Assembly: GCA_943330745.2 (NCBI GenBank)
Contig: CALQIX020000003.1
Location: forward strand, 62,001 to 126,000
Direction: 5' to 3'
Length of the DNA stretch: 64,000 nt
DNA from: Lishizhenia tianjinensis
GTDB lineage: Bacteria > Bacteroidota > Bacteroidia > Flavobacteriales_D > Crocinitomicaceae
Under the pieces are notes generated by a model that worked only from the letters and a program-made list of their open reading frames with translations, ran no database searches and had not been told where the DNA came from. This document shows, piece by piece, positions 55,899 to 64,000 of the stretch (position 1 is its first letter; every line of letters starts with the position of its first letter). Both the position numbers and the translations under genes were made by a program.

Positions 55899-58469
55899 TT
55901 ATTTTATTTTAATAATAGTGATGGTTGATGTGCCCGCTTTACCGGATTTTACATCAGCATCCTTTTGCACAATATAATTTTTAGCTGAAGAATCAGATAA
56001 TGTCTGTCCTTCATGGCTTACACGAATTGTTCTCTGAATTAATTGGCCTTTTCCGTGCGTTTTTTCTGTTTTAGACATTCCCCCGTTTAACATAGCGTCA
56101 AAAAAACCACTTGCATAAGTTGTTTGATTTTTGTCCTCTTTAAGTTTAATGTTGTAAGTTATCTCAAAATACCTTGTCTTCGATTTTTCCTCGGCCTCTT
56201 GCTTGGACTTTCTTTCTTTCTCCTCGGCCTCTTCTACTTTCTTTTTTTCTTGTGCTTTTTTTCTCTCTAATTCATCAGCCTCTCTTTTCGCCTTTTCTTC
56301 ATTATGTCTAAGTTCTTCCTGCGCTCTCCTTGCTATTTCTTCACTATACCTTCTCTCATCTTCTTCTCTTTGTTTTTGTTCATTTTCTAACTGACGCTTA
56401 GTTTTTCCTAAAATCTTCCCATCTTTAAAACCTCCCTCATAACTATCACCACTCGCCCAAATATATTTCCCTGTACCATTCCAAGCTCCTTGACTATACT
56501 CACCTTCATAAGTATCTCCACCATCTAAAATCCAAAAGCCTTTTCCAGAAATAAATTCATCATTTTCCCAAGTTCCTTCTTTCTGCCAGATAGGTCCTGC
56601 TTTCCATTCTTCAGTAGGCCAGGATTGTTTCCCTTCTCCATGGCGTTTCCCTTTGATCCAATCACCCATATATCGTTGACCATTAGTCCATTTTTGTGTA
56701 CCTCTTCCATGTTTTTCTCCTTTTAAAAAATCACCTTCATATTTCTGTCCATCAGGACAAGTGTAGGTTCCTTTGCCACTCTTTTCTCCATCCTTAAACT
56801 CCCCGTCATATTTACATCCACTTTCAAAATATTCAATACTACCCTTGCCATGAAAAAATCCAATTATTTCACCATTATTTTTTTTATGTCCAACGAATTT
56901 ATATTGTGAGTTTTCTTCAATGATTGGTTTTGGAGCTTCATCAATTAGATTATCAAAAATGAGTTCACTATTTTGATTTTCAAATTTTCCATTTGTGAAT
57001 ACTCCAGAAATAATTAGAGTATCATTTTGATCGTAAAAACATCCTTCTCCACCTGGTTTAGGTGGCCAGCAGCACTCCTCAAAAGAACCTACATATTTAG
57101 TTTTGTCTGGATAAATTATTTGACCATCAGTGCAACTCCCCCCACAAAAAAATGTAGTAAGACAAGAGCTATCTCGAAAGAGATACGAGCCAAATTCGTA
57201 TATATTTTCCATCCCAACAAACTTACCTTCTTCAAAATGATCTTCTTTAAAATCATCACAAAAAAAGCATTCATCATATGAAAATACTAAAACTCCTTTT
57301 CCTTTTGGAAAACCATCTTCAACTTCACCATAATAAATAATTTCTTCAAACCCATCAGACATATTTAATTTTGGCAAATTAAGATTGATACTAAGGTCTA
57401 TTTCTTTTGGATTAAATTCGGAGCTTTCAAGAGATTTAATTTCTTCTGAAGTCATTTCCTTAATTTCATTTGTATTTTCTTCCCCGTAAAAAATAAGATC
57501 TTCTATTTTAAAATTAGCAGTTCCTTCCTCATTTTCCATGCTATCATTTAATACATAAACAATACTTTCAGCATTTTTTGGTATCCCATCACCTGCATAA
57601 AATACTTTAAATGAACTTCCTATAGATGCAATAGCACTATATATATATAAGAAATCCTGTTCCCGAATTTTGGTATTATTAATCATTTTCAATGCACGTT
57701 CACCAAAACTTGAATCACCAAGCTGTGTAATTGGAATCTTAACTTTATCTCCAACTTGAAATGTTCGGTTCAACAAAGGCACTTCAGAATCTGAAACATC
57801 TTTAATTTCCTCCACCCACTCTCCATCTTTCATCATTCCTTCTGAAATTTCTCCATCGTCATGAGTGATTTTTGCTTTTCCGTCTTTAAATTCTCCATGC
57901 ACCCAAGTTCCATCCTGAAAATCTCCATTTTCCCAAGTATAGATTCCCTTTCCGTTCAATTCCAACTCTTCATCAAAGGTTCCGCTAGCGGTATTTCCAT
58001 CCGACCAAGTTATTTTACCTTCATTTAGATTACCCTGCTCAAATATCCCTTCTTCAATTACTTTTACTCCGTCTTCATCAACATATTCTGCTTTTCCTGA
58101 AATAAATTCATCATTTTCCCACTCACCCTCGTATCGAATATTATCTTCATCCGTAAAAATATGATAACCATTCTTTGAATCGTTAGCTGGATTCTTATCT
58201 TCAACTAAAACAGCATTCCACTTTTGTTTTAATTCTCCCGGTTCAATTCCTTTTTTCCAGCGACCGTCGAAACCGGTTTCGTGAAAAGTAAGTTCCATTA
58301 ATCCTGTAACATTTACCTTTTTATTATGGAATATTGCCTTCAAGATATTTCCTTCCATTTTTCCTTCGACCGTTTCATGCCCATACTCGGAATAGATAAT
58401 TCCTGGCTCCTTTTCTTGAAATTTAACCTCTTGTTTTCCTGCTTTATAAACTGTATTTAACTTGATCAT
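55899..58469 (-). CDS. MORN-repeat protein 1 with C-terminal coiled coil
   Basis: 856 aa from the ATG at 58469 (MIKLNTVYKAGKQEVKFQEK), matching the start of its paralogue; the frame to 58499 begins at TTG. Residues ~1-85 are the shared N-terminal module (FHETGFDGRWKKGIEPGEL), ~95-235 MORN-type strands shared with MORN2, ~235-400 a unique insert, ~400-690 more MORN repeats (YEGDFLKGEKHGRGTQKWTNG). Residues ~690-770 are a highly charged coiled coil (REEDERRYSEEIARRAQEE), then a C-terminal beta domain of ~90 residues not seen in MORN2. No signal peptide or membrane segment. Confidence 0.8.
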   Translation of the reverse strand: MIKLNTVYKAGKQEVKFQEKEPGIIYSEYGHETVEGKMEGNILKAIFHNKKVNVTGLMELTFHETGFDGRWKKGIEPGELKQKWNAVLVEDKNPANDSKNGYHIFTDEDNIRYEGEWENDEFISGKAEYVDEDGVKVIEEGIFEQGNLNEGKITWSDGNTASGTFDEELELNGKGIYTWENGDFQDGTWVHGEFKDGKAKITHDDGEISEGMMKDGEWVEEIKDVSDSEVPLLNRTFQVGDKVKIPITQLGDSSFGERALKMINNTKIREQDFLYIYSAIASIGSSFKVFYAGDGIPKNAESIVYVLNDSMENEEGTANFKIEDLIFYGEENTNEIKEMTSEEIKSLESSEFNPKEIDLSINLNLPKLNMSDGFEEIIYYGEVEDGFPKGKGVLVFSYDECFFCDDFKEDHFEEGKFVGMENIYEFGSYLFRDSSCLTTFFCGGSCTDGQIIYPDKTKYVGSFEECCWPPKPGGEGCFYDQNDTLIISGVFTNGKFENQNSELIFDNLIDEAPKPIIEENSQYKFVGHKKNNGEIIGFFHGKGSIEYFESGCKYDGEFKDGEKSGKGTYTCPDGQKYEGDFLKGEKHGRGTQKWTNGQRYMGDWIKGKRHGEGKQSWPTEEWKAGPIWQKEGTWENDEFISGKGFWILDGGDTYEGEYSQGAWNGTGKYIWASGDSYEGGFKDGKILGKTKRQLENEQKQREEDERRYSEEIARRAQEELRHNEEKAKREADELERKKAQEKKKVEEAEEKERKSKQEAEEKSKTRYFEITYNIKLKEDKNQTTYASGFFDAMLNGGMSKTEKTHGKGQLIQRTIRVSHEGQTLSDSSAKNYIVQKDADVKSGKAGTSTITIIKIK

Positions 58470-58495
58470 ATTTAAAGTATTTGTGAAAATTAATT

Positions 58496-58780
58496 TCAAT
58501 TCGGTAAAAGTGTTTTTAAAATAATGTTTGCGTACTTCCCATTATTCACTCCTCTAACAGAGGCATATTTTGGATTATTCAATATGGGAGCTTTGGAACC
58601 ATTTGCTGCGCCTGATATGTGCGGAACCATAAGTAGCGAGCAGCCACTAATTTTTCGCTCTGCCCCACCGCGTGTGGTTGGAATACCGGTTTTACGGGCA
58701 ATGCTATTTCTGAAACCGGAAATACCCAATAGCCTTTTCCAGGAGAATGAGAAGCCAAATTTATTTTTGAAGCCGAACAT
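58496..58780 (-). CDS. Chimeric SFSWKR microprotein, copy 2
   Basis: 94 aa. Residues 1-47 equal the intact microprotein (MFGFKNKFGFSFSWKRLL...AERKI); the remaining ~47 (SGCSLLMVPHISGAANGSK, then NNPKYASVRGVNNGKYAN) equal the C-terminus of the UDG-like protein at the window's right end. The junction is at GAAAAAT-T-AGTGGCTG on the minus strand. The start overlaps the MORN2 stop as TAATG. Its own product may be functionless. Confidence 0.65.
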   Translation of the reverse strand: MFGFKNKFGFSFSWKRLLGISGFRNSIARKTGIPTTRGGAERKISGCSLLMVPHISGAANGSKAPILNNPKYASVRGVNNGKYANIILKTLLPN

Positions 58781-60963
58781 TAGTTTTTTATGTGTTTTAA
58801 TAAAGAAACATCGTAATACTCTGAAGTTGGTTTCCCGCGATAAACATAAATACATTTTGCGCTACTTCCGTTAATGCTTTCAATAGTCATATTTAAATCT
58901 CCAGACTTTAATGAAACAAGATCTCCGAAAGAGAATGTTAAAACTCCAATGTTCCATTTACCTTCTATTATTTCTCCGTTAGGCTTAGTCAATTTACCCC
59001 ATCCATTGAGCTTTCCATTTAAAAATTCCCCACAGTATTCACCATCATTATTATTATAATAAATGCCTTGACCTGTTTTTTTTCCAAATTTAACTTGACC
59101 TTCATATATATTTCCGCTTTTAAATGTCTTTCGAATAGAACCAGTATAAAATTCAAAATTGTCTTCACCTTCAACCCATTCTCCATATTCATAATCGCCA
59201 TTTTGATAACTTAATTTTCCTTCATGAAAACCAAAATTGTCAAAGTCAAATGTTCCCTCAAATTTTCTTCCATCTGAATAATTAATTATAACTTCCTTAA
59301 AATCATTATTCCTATCTGTTGGATTAATAAAAACTACTTCTTCCCAACGACCATCCAATATTCCGCCAGAATAAATGGTTTTTTCTCTCACCAATGAGTC
59401 ATTTGAATAATCTGAAATATAAATTGTTTTGTCACCATTTTCTTTCAACCAAACAACTTCTTTCTGAATTATTTTTTTATCATCATTATACCTATATAAA
59501 CGAGTCCATTTATTAATTTCTCCTTTTGAATTGATGTCCTCTTCCTCTTTTTTTGTTAAAATATCATTTTCATAATAAAATAAAGTTGTGCTTATTTGTT
59601 CTTGATCCCAGATATCTTTTGATGTAATTATTTGCTTTTTTATAAGGCTATTTTCCAAAAATGAAATAGAAATTTCATTATCTTCACTAGTTATTTTCTT
59701 TTCTCCATTTATGAATTCATCATCTTTCCAAATCCCCTTTTTATAGTCTCCATTGCTATAATTTTTTATCCCTTCTCCATTAAAATCTCCATCAACAAAA
59801 CCCCCTTCATAGTAATCCCGATTTGCCCAGGTATATCTTCCATTTCCATGACGAATCCCGTTTAAAGATTGTCCTTCATAAATATCACCGCTTTCATACG
59901 TTTTCTTTATCACTCCCTCAATTAATTCATCATCTTTCCAAATCCCTTTTTTGTAGTCTCCATTGCTATAATTTTTTATCCCTTCTCCATTAAAATCTCC
60001 ATCAACAAAATCCCCTTCATAGTAATCACCATTTGCCCAAGTATATTTTCCTATACCATGCCGAATAGAATTTAAAAAATCACCTTCGTATATAGAGCCA
60101 CTTTCATAATTCTCTATACCATTAGTGATAATGTTAACAATCTCTTCTTCCTCTCCCACCCATTCACCATCTTTCATCATTCCTTCCGAAATTTCTCCAT
60201 CGTCATGAGTGACTTTTGCTTTTCCATCTTTAAATTCTCCATGCACCCATGTTCCATCCTGAAAATCTCCATTGGACCAAGTATAGATTCCCTTTCCGTT
60301 CAATTCCAACTCTTCATCAAATACGCCACTCGCACAATTTCCGTCTGCCCAAGTTATTTTTCCTTCTTTTAAGACACTATGTTCAAAATTACCTTCTTCA
60401 ATAACTTTCTCTCCATCTTCATCAAGATAGGTTTGTTTTCCTTGGCCGTGTAATACTCCTTCTTCATCAAAAGTTCCTTCCTCTATCGTACCATTTTCGT
60501 AGGTGATTTTACCTGAAGTGATGATAAGATCCTTAAATTCACCTTCTTCAATTACTTTTTCTCCGTCTTCATCAACATATTCTGCTTTTCCTGAAATAAA
60601 TTCATCATTTTCCCACTCACCCTCGTATCGAATATTATCCTCATCCGTGAACACATGATAACCATTTTTTGACTCGTTAGTTGGATTCTTATCTTCAACT
60701 AAAACAGCATTCCACTTTTGTTTTAATTCTCCCGGTTCTATGCCTTTTTTCCAGCGACCTTCGAAACCAGTTTCGTGAAAAGTAAGTTCCATAATTCCAG
60801 TAACATTTACCTTTTTATTATGGAATATTCCCTTCAAGGTATTTCCTTCCATTTTACCTTCAACCGTTTCATCTCCATACTCGGCATAAACCAAACCTGG
60901 CTCCTTTTCTTGAAATTTAACCTCTTGTTTTCCGGCTTTATAAACTGTATTTAACTTGATCAT
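58780..60963 (-). CDS. MORN-repeat protein 2
   Basis: 727 aa. The same N-terminal module as MORN1 (residues ~1-85), followed by MORN-type strand pairs with the YxGxxxxGxxHGxGxYxWxxG pattern. Residues ~280-420 hold a tandem 70-residue duplication (KGIWKDDELIEG / KGIWKDDEFINGEKK). The C-terminal part ends in a short SH3-like strand set, FGDLVSLKSGDLNMTIESIN, SAKCIYVYRGKP. No signal peptide or membrane segment, so cytoplasmic. It is flanked by the two chimeric microproteins. Confidence 0.8.
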   Translation of the reverse strand: MIKLNTVYKAGKQEVKFQEKEPGLVYAEYGDETVEGKMEGNTLKGIFHNKKVNVTGIMELTFHETGFEGRWKKGIEPGELKQKWNAVLVEDKNPTNESKNGYHVFTDEDNIRYEGEWENDEFISGKAEYVDEDGEKVIEEGEFKDLIITSGKITYENGTIEEGTFDEEGVLHGQGKQTYLDEDGEKVIEEGNFEHSVLKEGKITWADGNCASGVFDEELELNGKGIYTWSNGDFQDGTWVHGEFKDGKAKVTHDDGEISEGMMKDGEWVGEEEEIVNIITNGIENYESGSIYEGDFLNSIRHGIGKYTWANGDYYEGDFVDGDFNGEGIKNYSNGDYKKGIWKDDELIEGVIKKTYESGDIYEGQSLNGIRHGNGRYTWANRDYYEGGFVDGDFNGEGIKNYSNGDYKKGIWKDDEFINGEKKITSEDNEISISFLENSLIKKQIITSKDIWDQEQISTTLFYYENDILTKKEEEDINSKGEINKWTRLYRYNDDKKIIQKEVVWLKENGDKTIYISDYSNDSLVREKTIYSGGILDGRWEEVVFINPTDRNNDFKEVIINYSDGRKFEGTFDFDNFGFHEGKLSYQNGDYEYGEWVEGEDNFEFYTGSIRKTFKSGNIYEGQVKFGKKTGQGIYYNNNDGEYCGEFLNGKLNGWGKLTKPNGEIIEGKWNIGVLTFSFGDLVSLKSGDLNMTIESINGSSAKCIYVYRGKPTSEYYDVSLLKHIKN
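59716..60135 (-). repeat. Tandem 210-base duplication inside MORN2
   Basis: Two successive units of 210 bases (start points 59716 and 59926), the second slightly diverged, encode 70 residues each of MORN repeats. Confidence 0.8.
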
Positions 60964-61010
60964 ATTTTAAGTATTTGTGAAAATTAATTTCAACTCGGTA
61001 AAAGTGTTTT

Positions 61011-61274
61011 TCAAATAAAGGTTGCGTACTTACCATTATTCACTTCTGAAACAGAGGCATATTTTGGATTATTCAATATTGGAGCTTTGTAACCATTTTC
61101 GGCACCAGAAATTTGTGTAACCAAAAGTAGCGAGCAGCCACTTATTTTTCGCTCTGCCTCACAGCGTAGGGTTGGAATACCCGTTTTCCGGGCAATGCTA
61201 TTTCTGAAACCGGAAATACCCAATAGCCTTTTCCAGGAAAATGAGAAACCAAATTTATTTTTGAAACCGAACAT
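61011..61274 (-). CDS. Chimeric SFSWKR microprotein, copy 3
   Basis: 87 aa, same design as copy 2 but more diverged: GIPTLRCEAERKI, then SGCSLLLVTQISGAENG and a truncated YATFI end caused by base changes near the stop. The start overlaps the KAP NTPase stop as TAATG. MORN2 follows after 47 bases. Confidence 0.6.
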   Translation of the reverse strand: MFGFKNKFGFSFSWKRLLGISGFRNSIARKTGIPTLRCEAERKISGCSLLLVTQISGAENGYKAPILNNPKYASVSEVNNGKYATFI

Positions 61275-63037
61275 TAACTGATTTGTTTTTCTGATAAATT
61301 ATTGAAAGCTAATTTTAACTTTTCAGTTATATCATTTGTAAACTCTAATGAGGTTTTAATTGGAATAGTTTGTGCAGAAAACTCCAATTGAACACCATTC
61401 TTTTTGAATCGAACAAATAGAAATGTTTTACTTCTGCCTTTTGGAAATTTACATGCAAATGTTATGAAATTTGGCGTGTAGTTAATCTGAATTAAATCAG
61501 AAAACAGTTTTTCAATAGTATCATGAATGGTTTTTAACGTAGAAATATATTCATCTGAAAATTTATTTCTTTTCAGAATTTCTCCTAAAGCCGCGAAACC
61601 TTCAAATCGAATTTTATCTCCTTTGGAAATTGATTTTGGAATAGGGTCTAAATTAACACTGGTTACAGCACTAAAACCTATTATTCTCGATATTTCCTCG
61701 GTTAAATTCAAATTATCGGGAACCAATTCAATAACATAATTCATTAATTGTGAAATCTGAAATGATCGTGAAGCCATGTATGGATCTTCCTGACATTTGC
61801 GAAAAAGCACTTTCTCCCATTCTTCATCAAATTCATGCGTACTATTAAGTACTACAAGTTGGGCTTCGGTTAGGTCAGAAAGACGAAGTTTCTTTGCCGT
61901 CTGTTCATTCCACTCCCTAAAGGAAGGCTCTTGTGTAAGTAATTCATAGATTTTTGGATAGGCAATTTGAATGCAAACAAGTGAGTAGTTGATTAATAAT
62001 TCGTGAATTTCTTGGCTTGTATTATTATCTATTTTACCAATAATATTTAAAAGTGACAAGGTATTAATCAATCGTTTTAGTGATCTTGGATTAGTACCAA
62101 CGGAAAGTAACGTTAAATCAGACAATTTTTCCTTTAGCGACTCACTTGTCAAAAACCGCTCGTCAATATATCCAATATCTTCTAAAGAGTGAATCAAAAA
62201 TTTAGATACATCATAGTTCGAAATAGGCATTGAAAATGGTAGTTGAATGATCTTATCAAAAAACGATCGAAATTCCCTTTCATTTTTCTCTGTCAATGGA
62301 CCAAATTTTGGAACTAGTCCCTTCACCACTACTTCATAGTCAATAGCCAAAATAAACAAACAGTTTTCAACTTCAAAGATATTTTTAACCAATTCTAGAA
62401 TTTCCACTGCAACAGGAGGATCTATCCGATCGAGGTCATCAATAAAGAAAATAAATCCTCGGTTATTATTGCCATTTTTACGGTCTTCTTCCAAACATTC
62501 ATTAATAGCATCTTGCAATGCCTGCTTAAATTGCAATAGATTTGTTTCTCCTTCTTCACTTTCCAAAAAGGAATCGACAACATCACCGTCTACCCCAACA
62601 GTACTTGCTGCTACTTTAGCACCTGCTTTGCCAAGTTTCGAAAATAAACTTTTGACTTTACTTATCGTTGCTTTCGCTTTAGTTTCATGCTTTGACTTGA
62701 TTATTGATAAAATCTCATGAGTTAAACCTCCAATGATAGAAGTTAATGCCTCGTCTTTTTCTTTCATCAATGAGTATTGCCAGGTATTTACCCAGATACC
62801 ATAAAACGGCATTTCGTTGTTGCGCTCATTTGAATTCAAGGGAGATTCGCACAGTCTATGTCTTATTTGATTTAAAAGCGATGTTTTCCCACTACCCCAT
62901 TCCCCTTGTATAGCAAGAGTTGTAGGCATTTGACATGTATTGATAAACTGAATAAGTGCATCTGAGTATTTATCTACGCCCAGTAAATCTTCAGCACCTT
63001 CTTTACGAGGTTTGTCAATGATATTTGATGTTTTCAT
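61274..63037 (-). CDS. KAP family P-loop NTPase
   Basis: 587 aa. Walker A at residues ~46-53 (GEWGSGKT), Walker B near residue 207 (FIFFIDDLDRIDPP), sensor-like NPRSLKRLINTLSLL near residue 345: the KAP P-loop pattern (Kidins220/ARMS/PifA). Between them lies a ~50-residue insert (SKVKSLFSKLGKAGAKVAASTVG) where other KAP proteins have membrane helices; here it is amphipathic but not strongly hydrophobic. KAP NTPases include phage-exclusion PifA, so a conflict role is possible but inferred. The gene starts 8 bases after the UDG-like stop and shares its stop with the microprotein start. Confidence 0.88.
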   Translation of the reverse strand: MKTSNIIDKPRKEGAEDLLGVDKYSDALIQFINTCQMPTTLAIQGEWGSGKTSLLNQIRHRLCESPLNSNERNNEMPFYGIWVNTWQYSLMKEKDEALTSIIGGLTHEILSIIKSKHETKAKATISKVKSLFSKLGKAGAKVAASTVGVDGDVVDSFLESEEGETNLLQFKQALQDAINECLEEDRKNGNNNRGFIFFIDDLDRIDPPVAVEILELVKNIFEVENCLFILAIDYEVVVKGLVPKFGPLTEKNEREFRSFFDKIIQLPFSMPISNYDVSKFLIHSLEDIGYIDERFLTSESLKEKLSDLTLLSVGTNPRSLKRLINTLSLLNIIGKIDNNTSQEIHELLINYSLVCIQIAYPKIYELLTQEPSFREWNEQTAKKLRLSDLTEAQLVVLNSTHEFDEEWEKVLFRKCQEDPYMASRSFQISQLMNYVIELVPDNLNLTEEISRIIGFSAVTSVNLDPIPKSISKGDKIRFEGFAALGEILKRNKFSDEYISTLKTIHDTIEKLFSDLIQINYTPNFITFACKFPKGRSKTFLFVRFKKNGVQLEFSAQTIPIKTSLEFTNDITEKLKLAFNNLSEKQIS

Positions 63038-63045
63038 ATTTTTTT

Positions 63046-64000
63046 TTATTGTATTATTTCACTTAAAATAATGTTTGCGTACTTACCATTATTCACTTCT
63101 GTAACAGAGGCATATTTTGGATTATTCAATATGGGAGCTTTGGAACCATTTGCGGCGCCGGATATGTGCGGAACCATTACTAAGGAGCAGCCATTTTCGA
63201 GGTTCGTTTTGAAGATTTCGTTGTTCCAGGTGGGCGGATAAATTTTATACAATTGACATATTGCATCCCTTGCTCCATTTCCTAAGGTTAGTATAGCAGC
63301 TGGGTTGACTACATTTATTTCTGATTCCAAAATTTCTCGATGAATGGCTAAGTCGGTATACGCCTTAGTCTTATTACTAATTTTGTTACCTTCCCGATAA
63401 AAAATCTTGTAAATATCTGTCAAATAGAGGTCAAAATCTTTTAAAAGTGAATAGAAGAACTGCAAATTTTCTTTCTCAGAATATTTATTTTCCTTGGAAG
63501 GGTTCTTAATTACACTAAAAGGCACCCAATCTGTTAGTTTGTCTTCCGGCAATTTTTGTTCGTTATCAGTACGCAATGGATCCATCGCGCAAATCATTAA
63601 CACAGGTCGATCTTTTCCTTTACTTAATTTTATGGGAAAATCAATTCCTATTGAGCGAACGTTTAACTCTTTCACAAAAGAAAAATCATTCACTAAATCA
63701 AACTTATACAATTGATAATCCAATTCTTCAGGTCTTTCAACCGAAAGATCGTATTGCTCGTTGAAATACGCATCAAATGCTTGATAGATCACATCGATTC
63801 CATAACTTGGGTTAACCACTTTTGATTTAAGCAATTCTTTAATTTCGGTAGGAATACTAATCTTTATTGGGCTTTCTTGCAGAATCTCGCCATTCCATTT
63901 TCCATTCAATGGACCCTGTTCTATTCCTTTTTTCCATTTTCCAACAAAACCTGTTTCATGAAAAGTTAATTCCATTATACCTGAAACATTCACTTTGGGA
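63046..64000 (-). CDS. UDG-fold-like protein with shared N-terminal module (5' part beyond window)
   Basis: The frame is open to the right edge, with codons for PKVNVSGIMELTFHETGF just inside it, so the true start is outside. The N-terminal ~30 visible residues repeat the shared module of the MORN proteins. The rest resembles the uracil-DNA glycosylase fold: LMICAMDPLRTD in the position of motif 1, VNPAAILTLGNGARDAI in the core, and VPHISGAANG near the C-terminus in the position of motif 2. The usual catalytic Asp/His residues are not in their standard form. DNA-repair, nucleotide-sensing or a different activity are all open. Confidence 0.6.
   Translation of the reverse strand, partial: PKVNVSGIMELTFHETGFVGKWKKGIEQGPLNGKWNGEILQESPIKISIPTEIKELLKSKVVNPSYGIDVIYQAFDAYFNEQYDLSVERPEELDYQLYKFDLVNDFSFVKELNVRSIGIDFPIKLSKGKDRPVLMICAMDPLRTDNEQKLPEDKLTDWVPFSVIKNPSKENKYSEKENLQFFYSLLKDFDLYLTDIYKIFYREGNKISNKTKAYTDLAIHREILESEINVVNPAAILTLGNGARDAICQLYKIYPPTWNNEIFKTNLENGCSLVMVPHISGAANGSKAPILNNPKYASVTEVNNGKYANIILSEIIQ

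Larger units (their letters stand above)
55718..61274 (-). repeat. Tandem array of [SFSWKR microprotein + MORN gene] units
   Basis: Two full units and one partial, all minus. Unit A (61274-58781): chimeric microprotein then MORN2. Unit B (58780-55889): chimeric microprotein then MORN1. Unit C begins with the intact microprotein at 55888. The first ~125 bases (MFGFKNK...) are nearly identical in all three; the ~150 bases before each MORN start are conserved between A and B. Units diverge inside the MORN genes. Confidence 0.8.

Noticed and set aside
56203-56394. A 63-aa plus-strand frame, very rich in Ser and Phe.
   Set aside because: It is the antisense reading of the charged coiled coil of MORN1.

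Overview
The window is from the chromosome of a Bacteroidota bacterium, most likely a member of Flavobacteriales close to Crocinitomicaceae. Evidence: AT-rich sequence, type IX secretion sorting tails (type A and type B), a short ~288-residue RpoD, a GAPDH with a long N-terminal extension, LptD/LpxK (an LPS outer membrane), and many copies of the Bacteroidota -7 promoter box TAnnTTTG. The genus is inference. I see no tRNA, rRNA, CRISPR array or transposase.

Layout. 1-6942: housekeeping genes (lpxK 3' part, pyrG, yidC, FSA-type transaldolase, DUF4268) plus two T9SS cargo proteins. 6943-13054: a loose block of accessory genes, all on +, separated by long non-coding gaps: a Tat-exported nitroreductase and an adenylate-forming enzyme, a 101-aa orphan, a DUF2130 protein, and a secreted protein broken by a stop codon. 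13126-20416 (minus): rluF, then a run with overlapping ends (GH2 hydrolase, glycosylasparaginase, mltG, GNAT, unknown, dapF). 20540-25797: htrA, rpoD, gap, desaturase. 25800-28660: a structured leader with a terminator, a LamG T9SS protein, and a Bro-N gene inserted between two copies of the T9SS gene's 3' end. 28768-31759: paaABCD without paaE. 31943-37735: DUF1295, nth without Fe-S cysteines, purB, a secreted unknown, a ThrE exporter. 37732-42281: a DNA-damage-type cassette dinB / four-helix-bundle / dnaE. 42506-52899: LemA/TPM operon, Fe-S oxidoreductase pair, Mce, amidase, LptD, FAD enzyme.

52908-64000 (all minus) is the most unusual region. It runs as one almost gapless series: a UDG-fold-like protein (cut by the window end), a KAP P-loop NTPase, two large MORN-repeat proteins, three copies of a microprotein with an SFSWKR motif, three small membrane proteins, a DUF481 outer-membrane-like protein and an HTH-like protein. 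The UDG-like and MORN proteins share an N-terminal module. Two of the three microproteins are chimeras carrying the last ~50 codons of the UDG-like gene. The [chimera + MORN protein] unit is repeated in tandem. This looks like an evolving modular cassette array, and I know of no described system with this composition. A conflict or defence role, or an envelope role, are both inference.

Start codons were often moved from the longest reading frame using signal peptides, family starts, TAATG-type overlaps, or a -7 box that lies inside the longer frame (for example gap).
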